Under the pieces are notes generated by a model that had not been told where the DNA came from, ran no database searches, and was given only the letters and a program-made list of their open reading frames with translations. The translations under genes and the position numbers were made by a program. 26,161 nucleotides of DNA from Fragilariopsis cylindrus CCMP1102 (taxonomy: Eukaryota; Bacillariophyta; Bacillariophyceae; Bacillariales; Bacillariaceae), in NCBI GenBank assembly GCA_900095095.1, contig FMBT01000230.1, forward strand, positions 1 to 26,161, written 5' to 3'. Below, in pieces: positions 19,740 to 26,161 of this stretch; position 1 is the first letter of the stretch; the number at the start of each line of letters is the position of its first letter.

Positions 19740-20157
19740 TCTACAAATCGAGCTCGAAGAAGCTGACTAGTCTAATTGGAATGGGATGGAATGAATGTAC
19801 AGTAGTTGCCTGGACTGTTGAATGTCTTATTATTAGTACTGTATCACGTTCCGATGTGATGTCAACAGCAAAATGTTTTGTTTGATCGGATCGGGGGTCG
19901 ATGGTTGATGATAAATGATGATTTGGATCTATTCAAGAGACCGTGCCGCACGAATCACGCGCACTCCTGTCTTGCCGTCATCAGTTCTTTTATGTCTATC
20001 CTTCAGATAATTGAACCGGCCCTAGCTTTGCTTGTAGATGCCAACTGTATCCAATTGATGCTAACGGGGACCCCATCCACAACTAAAACCACAGCATGTA
20101 GGAACTATGAGTAGGGTCCAGTCTTCTAGGTTGGATATATTATGATCATAAGTAGGA

Positions 20158-20182
20158 GAGTCCAAGAGAAGAGCTTGGACTC
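20158..20182. repeat. Perfect 9-bp inverted repeat, 7-nt loop
   Basis: GAGTCCAAG (20158-20166) and CTTGGACTC (20174-20182) can form a hairpin with an AGAAGAG loop. No U-tract follows, and its function is unknown. Confidence 0.7.
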
Positions 20183-21327
20183 AATAGGAATCTTTGTGAT
20201 CATCAAGTCTTCAGCTAATCATTTCCTATATGACTGTATTGTTTGATCTATTTTGATTTCCTTTTTCACCACAGTTGCATAATGACGACAACTGTACTTT
20301 ATCTCATTGGGAGTGGTCAACTAATTGCAGGAATGCTTGAGGAATTCAGAAGAAACCATTATAGATAATAATATTGATATTTAATTGAACTTCTCCCGGC
20401 AAGTGATAAACATAAACGGCCCACCACTACACACAAAGATCCATCACCCTGTTAGGGACACAAGTAATCTATGTTAGTCTAGTTCTCTATGTTGCTAGAA
20501 AGATTACAAGGGTGTCTAATATTGGACATCCCTGGGTTCTTCTTCTCTTCCTGTTTGTTCTCATTTTACTGGTAATAGTTCTTATGGTTGTCTAGTATCG
20601 GAAATCTGTAGAACTTCTTCTCTTTTCCTTCATTTTTCTTTATACCTCTCTTCTCTCTATTCTCTAATTTCTTTCCTGTCTGTGATCTTTTCGTGTACTT
20701 CATGTCGCGTTCTTGTCGTGTTCTTATTATGGTAATTTTCTTATTCGCGTTGATTTCGTTTTTGTGTAGTTAGTCTAGCATTTGTCTCGCATTCTGGACT
20801 TGTTCTTATAGTACTTTCTTATTCTTCTCTAATTTTCTGTCTCATAATGGTGTGCTTTGTGTTATATTATGTCTTGTCTTGTCTTTTTGTGTCAAAGACC
20901 AAGGTATCGAGGAAGGCAATAACCAGACAACGTGTACCACCAAAAAGGATGCCAAAAAATCCATTGACAAACATACTCAACCGGCAGAGATAAGAAAGAA
21001 TCATCAAACAGAGTCATCACTACAATGAACACCAAAACCAAACAGAATAATCCGATGACAAAAATGTTCAAAAATGTAGAAAAGAGAAGATCTACTAACA
21101 AAACAACAACAATAAGCAGGTGGAAGAGCAGAGACTTGAGGATAGACACGGAGATGCACAATCCCCACCAATTTAGACAATACTAATATATAAATAATTG
21201 GCAGGTCAGCCATTGGCTCACTAGCCTTTCCTAGGCGGTGAAGGATGGCGCTGCAGCTTTTAATTAACAAGTTATATTATGTGAAGTTTTTAAAGATCCA
21301 TTTTTCCCACCGCTGTACGCCTATTTG

Positions 21328-21352
21328 CGCGATAGAAAAGCGCACCCCAGAA
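21328..21352 (+). repeat. Left arm of a 25-bp inverted repeat flanking tRNA-Leu
   Basis: CGCGATAGAAAAG followed by CGCACCCCAGAA matches the reverse complement of 21886-21910 at 24 of 25 positions (C at 21341 faces a T in the other arm's complement). A weaker match continues outward for ~8 bases (CCTATTTG against CCAATCTTA). The arms are 533 bp apart. Confidence 0.85.
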
Positions 21353-21405
21353 TTCATAATTCTTTTCGAACTATTTGACAAAATGGATGAAAATTGGATG
21401 GAAAC

Positions 21406-21410
21406 AAAAA
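21406..21410 (-). terminator. RNA polymerase III terminator of tRNA-Leu
   Basis: TTTTT on the gene strand, 12 nt past the tRNA 3' end, fits the standard pol III stop signal. Confidence 0.75.
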
Positions 21411-21422
21411 GGATGAGCCCAA

Positions 21423-21506
21423 TGCATTCTGGGGGATTCGAACCCCCGCATACAACGTATAGTGCATCTTAAGTGCAACCCCTTAGACCAACTCGGGCAA
21501 GAATGC
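21423..21506 (-). tRNA. tRNA-Leu (anticodon UAA)
   Basis: 84-nt type II tRNA with no intron. The acceptor stem GCATTCT/AGAATGC is perfect. The D arm is CCC-GAGTTGGTCTAA-GGG, the anticodon loop is CTTAAGA (UAA), the long variable arm is ATAC-GTT-GTAT, and the T arm is GGGGG-TTCGAAT-CCCCC. The discriminator is A, as expected for Leu. In the anticodon stem (TTGCA/TGCAC) the 27:43 pair is U-C, a mismatch, and the other four pairs are good. On the gene strand a T5 pol III terminator lies 12 nt downstream (plus-strand AAAAA at 21406-21410). Confidence 0.93.
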
Positions 21507-21534
21507 TGTCATCTTTGTTGCTAAAATTGCATCC

Positions 21535-21884
21535 ATGGTAGCATATAAATTAGCCATGCAATTAAAGGCGTCCATAGAGAATGGGAACAATTTACAGTAA
21601 GTGCCTTTTACTACACAGTTGGAACTTTTGCTATGTAGCTAATCTCCCAGGAGATACATTACAAAGTTCTGAGCCTTCTCGTCTGCATGATATCGACGAA
21701 TTGAGCCTAAAAATCTGGAGGAGAAGAGCTGAACTTCCTCAAATCGGAAGCAGGAGGCAACGTCGAAATTGGAGGGCTCGCAAATGCCATACTTAAAAAC
21801 TGGGTTGTCAAAGAAGATTTTGATATCAGCACGAAGGACTTACGCCATCGTCAAATCGAATCAATCATGAATGTTGCGGTTTGA
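21535..21884 (+). pseudogene. Coding-like fragments in three frames (possible gene relic)
   Basis: Three overlapping open stretches read like protein in successive frames: 21535-21600 (MVAYKLAMQLKASIENGNNLQ), 21581-21796 (with DTLQSSEPSRLHDIDELSLK and an Arg-rich end), and 21711-21884, 57 codons without an ATG (includes GGNVEIGGLANAILKNWVV and KEDFDISTKDLRHRQIESIM). The last stops two bases before the right inverted-repeat arm. I recognise no family. It may be a frameshifted gene relic carried inside the inverted repeat, or chance. Confidence 0.3.
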
Positions 21885-21885
21885 T

Positions 21886-21910
21886 TTCTGGGGTGCACTT
21901 TTCTATCGCG
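21886..21910 (-). repeat. Right arm of the 25-bp inverted repeat flanking tRNA-Leu
   Basis: TTCTGGGGTGCAC followed by TTTTCTATCGCG, inverted relative to 21328-21352 with one mismatch. No target-site duplication is evident outside the arms. Confidence 0.85.
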
Positions 21911-22370
21911 TAAGATTGGTCGACGTTTAAAAACGAAGATTTAGCTAACGTTACCTTATCTTCTACTATTTAGAATTGTATGGCTCTATCAATCAATTTA
22001 CAATATAGTAGAAAGACTAACACTGAAAGTAGACATACTGGAAGTAGAGCTAAATTGTAAATGCACTTTATAGTATTCATCACTATCATGCTTGATATTC
22101 ATATTGTTGCATTGTTCACAAGTTGGACCAGACCAAAAGGGAAATTTTGCTTGATTTCCCCCACCATCTTTGCAACACCAAAATGAGTACATGCATACAT
22201 ACATCAAGTCATATATTTGATTTCTACACCAAAAGGATGACCTAGTTTGCTACAAACCATGTTGACTATGCATGGCGATCTAATTTTGTTCTCGACAAGA
22301 CCAACTCGTATATCACGTTAACAAGCACATCATGTCTCCGAGACGTGTGCCATTCATGGTAGTCGACGCC

Positions 22371-22390
22371 GATCGATCGATCGATCGATC
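22371..22390. repeat. (GATC)5 tandem repeat
   Basis: Five GATC units, which also make overlapping CGATCG palindromes. Simple repeat, no function implied. Confidence 0.8.
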
Positions 22391-23003
22391 ACATAATCGG
22401 TCAGTGTTGACCGATGTTATTAAGACAGAGGATTTTATGATGTACTGTACTACACCGAAGCATTTTGATTCAGAAATTCCTCGTTCGTCAGTGAGAAAAA
22501 AATATACCGATGGAATACTGAAAAGGAGATAAATTGGAAATAGAGTTGCAAAAGTAGATGGAGTGCGAAATGAAATAAAACAGAAAAAATGAGATGATGA
22601 TACAGTAGTTGTTGGGTTGTTTTGGATTTTTTACAATGATGTTGAACGTTGGATGGTTGCGATGATAATCATGTAGCAAAGGATGGGGGTACCGTGTGCT
22701 GATGTATAATAATATTATTATTCCAATTGTCCAATTGTTTGTTTACAAGTATATCTATACAGATGTATTACTGCCTCATCAAAAATATGTTTTCACTCTC
22801 TTTGAGACAAAAAAAATGACTGAAATCCATCAATCACTTTTTTTGTTGATTCCCATCGTGTTCTCAAACTTTAAATAATTATCATCGGCAAAATAGTAAA
22901 ATCTGCATGGTCAAACAACTTGAAACTAACCCCACATCATTATTCATCATTGCATTTTGAATTCCATCAACACAAACGCAACTCAATCAGTCCAACACAG
23001 TGC

Positions 23004-23031
23004 ATACACACACACACACACACACACACAA
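23004..23031. repeat. (CA)n microsatellite
   Basis: About thirteen CA units in the gap upstream of HMG-CoA synthase. Confidence 0.85.
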
Positions 23032-23703
23032 GCACAATTGACTTGAATTATTATTATTGGTATCATCTCAGTGCTGATTTTTTGTTTTTGTGCCTTGGAA
23101 AATTGTGGTCTGATTCAGAAATTATTCGCTCAGTTGTTAAAAAAAGGGACTTCTCAGTCCCTATTTTTGGGTTGCGATGAATCGTTTTCGTCATTGGCGG
23201 AACGAAAAAGTAATAACTTCAAGTAGTAGTGATGCAGTTAATAGCAGTAACTTAGTACGTACGGTAATAACTTACAATGAATGACGGGGAATAAATAATA
23301 GTATATACTTTCAACCCGTAACTTTTTTTTCTTCTTTCCACTGACTCGATCAATAAATCTATCTGATACAATATATCTTGATTATCAATCAATCATAATG
23401 TTTATTTCTTAGCTTGGCTTAATATTTCATCTTCGTTCATCTCTGTCATATCTCCACATCATTTGTCATCTTGTACTAGGAAACAGATATTATGTTTAGA
23501 AAGCAACACTTTTTAAAATTAAAATCCAAAATCGGGATGCTTTTTAGTTTGTCGTCAATACTGTGCGGTAACAGTTACAGCAATAGATTTTACGAATTAA
23601 TTAATCGATGGCTTGCAATGCACCCTCATCAATTTCGAGTCGTGGATAGATGATTTACTCGACTCACTCGATTTGATTTGCATATTCCCTCCATTCATTC
23701 GGA

Positions 23704-23790
23704 ATGCATGTCATTTTTTCTCGTAATAAGTGCCGAGTACGCACGATAACACGTACAATTATCGTGATTTTCAAAATGACAGATTTGCAT
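23704..23790. repeat. Nested inverted repeat upstream of HMG-CoA synthase
   Basis: Inner arms CACGATAA (23742-23749) and TTATCGTG (23759-23766) are perfect with a 9-nt spacer. Outer arms TGTCATTTT (23709-23717) and AAAATGACA (23773-23781) are also perfect, and ATGCA/TGCAT flank them (23704-23708, 23786-23790). The structure lies 170-256 bp before the start codon. It could be a cis-regulatory palindrome or a small fold-back element. Confidence 0.6.
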
Positions 23791-23959
23791 TTTATACGCG
23801 CCCACATAAATATTTTTTCTTGTGAAGAATGAATCAAGAATCAAAATATTTTTACCACCATTACCGGTACAACCCAAAGATATCACTTGACAAAAAAGGA
23901 AAACAACTTTACTTGCTTCTTGCTTGTTTGCTTCCGTCTAAACAAACAATAACGTAAAG

Positions 23960-26161
23960 ATGTCTTCTTCAAACAGCAGCAGCAGCAGCAGCAGTAATAT
24001 GAGTGTACTAGCGGTTGGAGCTGCTGTTGGTGCACTTGGTATGGCAGCAAAACGCCTATCGAACTCATCAATAAATAATATCATTGGCGGTGCCGGTGGT
24101 GAAGCAGAAGGACAACAAAAACAGCAACAACATCAACAACAGCAACAACAACAGCAACAGCAACAATCTAGTAATAATAATCAGAAAAATGTAGGAATAC
24201 TTGCAATTGAAGTTTATACACCATCTACATATATTAGTCAATCAGATCTTGAAGAACATTCTGGTGTATCAAAAGGAAAATATACACTTGGTTTAGGTCA
24301 AGATGGACTTGGTATTACTGGTGATGCAGAAGATGTGAATAGTCTATCATTAACTGTGGTACATTCCTTACTTGAAAAGTGAGTATATACAAGCCAAGCA
24401 CTAGTAGCATCAAAAATGAGAATGAAAATGAAAAAAATTGAGAAAATATATTTATTTTATCTTTCTTACTTTTTTTTTTGATTCTGATTGTGGTATATTT
24501 ATATTTATTATTTGCCATCGAATTCTAATTGACTGATTTCTTATTTTGTCATCTGTTTATATTCTCGCTCTCACTCAACTCCATCGCTTCGTTTTTTGTA
24601 AATATATACCTCGTCGGAAATAAATAAATAAATTAAATTTATTAAAGATATGAAATTGATCCATCTGAAGTTGGTCGATTAGAGGTTGGTACTGAAACTT
24701 TAGTCGATAAATCAAAATCAACTAAAACTATACTAATGGATTTATTTCCAGGTAATACTAATATTGAAGGTGCAACTGTTATCAATGCATGTTATGGTGG
24801 TACTGCTGCGTTACTAAATGCATTTTTATGGGTCGAATCGGATGGATGGGACGGACGGTATGCAATAGTTGTTGCTGCCGATATTGCTGCATATGCACGT
24901 GGTGGTGCACGACCAACATCTGGTGCTGGTGCTGTTGCTGTTTTAATTGGACGAGATGCACCATTAATGTTTAATCCGAAAGAACGTGCAACACATGCTG
25001 CTAACGTATGGGATTTTTTTAAACCAGATCATACTGTTGAATATCCAACAGTTGATGGTGCATTATCACAAATTTGTTACTATCAAGCATTAGAAGATGT
25101 ATATACAAGATTTTGTGATAAATTAAATTTAACAATGTCATCAGAAGAAGAAGCATCATCGATGATACCAAACCCAACACACGGTGGAAAGGAAGAAAAA
25201 AAAGTTGATAATATTATTGATCATAATGATCATCATAATGATACGCCACACGACGCAACTAGTCATGATTATTTTGTTTTTCATGCTCCATATAACAAAT
25301 TAGTACAAAAATCTTTTGGACGACTTTTCTTTATGGATGCAAGAAGAAAATATGAAACGACAGGAGAAATTTGTAGTAATAATGAAGAAGAAGAAGGTAC
25401 GGGCTTTGATATAGAATTATTAACAAAACCAATTGAAGAAACTTATACAGACAAGATATTGGAGGGTAAATTGAAAAAACAATCTGCGGCTGACTACAAG
25501 AAGCGTTTATCAGATTCTAATATGGCTAGTAAACTTATTGGGAATACATATACTGCTAGTGTATTTATTGGACTAGCATCCTTAATCGATCGTGCCGGTG
25601 GACGTGGAGATTTAACACCAGGTAAATCAATTGCTGTATTTTCATACGGATCGGGTGCATTGGCAACAATGTATCGACTTTCAGTGTAAGTAACTAATAC
25701 AGTACCAAACGAACACATATGTGAAAGCAAAACATAAAAAGTAAACTAACTCTGACGTGTGTAAACTAAATCTTTCTGATATTGTTTAATCATACGATTT
25801 TCTTCTTCTCTTCCACATCTGAGTAGTCGTGAACCTTTATCTTCACGATTCTCTATCGAAAAAATGGCAAGTAATCTTAAATTGATGGATCGGTTGGCAA
25901 CACGCGAAAAAGTTCACCCTAGTGAACTTGATCATGCATTGGAAACTAGAGCACGGATGCATCGTGCTGGGTCACCGTATTCACCTGTTTATCCTAACGT
26001 CGGGAGACTATTTCCTGGTACATACTACTTAAATGGTATCGATTCTAGTTGGCGAAGAACATATTCAAGAGTTCCTTTGGATGCAAAGATGGATCCGCAC
26101 GGAACACCTTTGGCTCCACCCATCGTGATGCGTCACGCAAAGAGGGATTCAAAATGTCACA
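23960..26161 (+). CDS. HMGCS: Hydroxymethylglutaryl-CoA synthase (mevalonate pathway), three exons seen, 3' end outside window
   Basis: Exons 23960-24378, 24648-25685 and 25827 to the window edge, with 269-bp and 141-bp introns (GT-AG, both phase 2). The enzyme condenses acetyl-CoA with acetoacetyl-CoA to HMG-CoA, the committed entry to mevalonate. Catalytic residues are intact: E156 in GRLEVGTETLVDKSKS, C188 in the NACYGGTAA nucleophile loop and H352 in FHAPYNKLVQKS. WDGRYAIVVAADIA, GAGAVAVLIG and FKPDHTVEYPTVDG also match, and exon 3 has the FPGTYYLNGID and RRTYSRVP blocks. An ~80-residue N-terminal extension precedes the fold: a Ser run, a short hydrophobic segment (MSVLAVGAAVGALGMAAKRL, 14-33) and a Gln run encoded by CAA/CAG. 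It might be a membrane or organelle signal, but the canonical enzyme is cytosolic. A His/Asp-rich insertion (~303-345) interrupts the catalytic domain before H352. The exon 3 acceptor is a GAGTAG tandem site. Confidence 0.92.
24118..24170. repeat. CAR (polyglutamine) repeat in HMG-CoA synthase exon 1
   Basis: A mixed CAA/CAG run, with one CAT, coding for Gln in the N-terminal extension. Likely length-variable. Confidence 0.8.

Larger units (their letters stand above)
19740..21422. other. 1.7-kb gap between the Mpv17-like gene and tRNA-Leu, with retroelement-like and hairpin sequence
   Basis: Contents: a perfect 9-bp hairpin (20158-20182); a 28-codon open frame at 20282-20368 with a Rossmann-like LYLIGSGQLIAGMLEEF start but no continuation; a TGTTAGGG-starting, pyrimidine-rich block at about 20452-20886 with an internal degenerate direct repeat (20512-20551 and 20587-20625); a GGTATCGAG element just after it; and short basic open frames up to about 21185. 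Taken together this may be a decayed LTR-type element, but no polymerase or integrase is visible. Confidence 0.3.
21507..23959. other. 2.4-kb gap between tRNA-Leu and HMG-CoA synthase
   Basis: Contains coding-like fragments at 21535-21884, the right inverted-repeat arm (21886-21910), a (GATC)5 run at 22371-22390, a CA microsatellite (23004-23031) and a nested inverted repeat (23704-23790) near the HMG-CoA synthase gene. Short open frames at 22332-22532 (66 aa) and 22920-23180 show no family character. The last few hundred bases should hold the HMG-CoA synthase promoter. Confidence 0.4.

Noticed and set aside
21245..21472. 75-aa open frame with GGFEPP near its end
   Set aside because: It reads antisense through the tRNA-Leu T arm (GGGGGATTCGAACCCCC); this is a well-known false protein motif over tRNA genes.
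22371..22390. GATC array as a methylation or origin signal
   Set aside because: Looks like a simple repeat in a eukaryotic genome; no supporting context.
22332..22532. 66-aa open frame starting MSPRRVPF
   Set aside because: Partly made by the (GATC)5 repeat; no family character and no supporting context.
4638..26161. COQ1 and HMG-CoA synthase as an isoprenoid gene cluster
   Set aside because: 18 kb apart with many unrelated genes between; no shared regulatory element seen.
1..26161. CRISPR arrays, rRNA genes, snRNA genes, viral or bacterial operons
   Set aside because: Looked for repeat-spacer spacing, rRNA/snRNA core motifs and phage-type genes; none found.

Overview
The window looks like nuclear DNA of a photosynthetic stramenopile, most likely a diatom or a close relative. 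The sequence is AT-rich and holds short GT-AG introns, eukaryote-only genes (XPF, VPS4, exosome RRP45, U5 snRNP GYF protein, HMG-CoA synthase) and abundant triplet-repeat low-complexity stretches inside proteins. Two proteins begin with a signal peptide ending in an ASAFAP-like A-F junction, the hallmark of plastid targeting in algae with secondary red plastids. The species is not identifiable from the sequence alone.

Layout, left to right. A CD2BP2/LIN1-type GYF protein (minus) and a J-domain protein with two Cys/His clusters (minus) are followed by a divergent COQ1-type polyprenyl diphosphate synthase (plus), exosome subunit RRP45 (plus) and a five-exon XPF/ERCC4 repair endonuclease (plus). 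A CRAL-TRIO/Sec14-like protein (minus) converges on XPF with only 50 bp between the coding ends. Then come a plastid-targeted GNAT acetyltransferase (plus), a two-exon VPS4 AAA ATPase (minus) and an Mpv17/PMP22 membrane protein with a plastid-type presequence (minus). After a gene-poor stretch there is a tRNA-Leu(UAA) gene (minus) enclosed by a 25-bp inverted repeat. The window ends in a three-exon HMG-CoA synthase gene (plus) that runs off the right edge.

The genes are mostly unrelated housekeeping functions: splicing, RNA decay, DNA repair, ESCRT recycling, lipid transfer and isoprenoid/quinone synthesis. There is no operon-like logic. HMG-CoA synthase (start of the mevalonate pathway) and COQ1 (ubiquinone side chain) lie in the same pathway network but 18 kb apart, which I treat as chance.

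The most notable sequence-level observations are these. Three single-base losses break otherwise well-conserved reading frames: two in XPF, and one in a C6 run between the presequence and body of the Mpv17 protein. VPS4 carries a CxxC...CxxC zinc-ribbon-like insertion. The J-domain protein has tandem Cys/His motifs. An inverted repeat surrounds the tRNA and ends exactly beside a decayed coding-like stretch. A nested inverted repeat lies upstream of HMG-CoA synthase. I did not find a convincing new defence, mobile or biosynthetic system. The intergenic blocks 16.8-18.8 kb and 19.7-23.9 kb hold decayed coding-like or repeat-like material that I cannot name.
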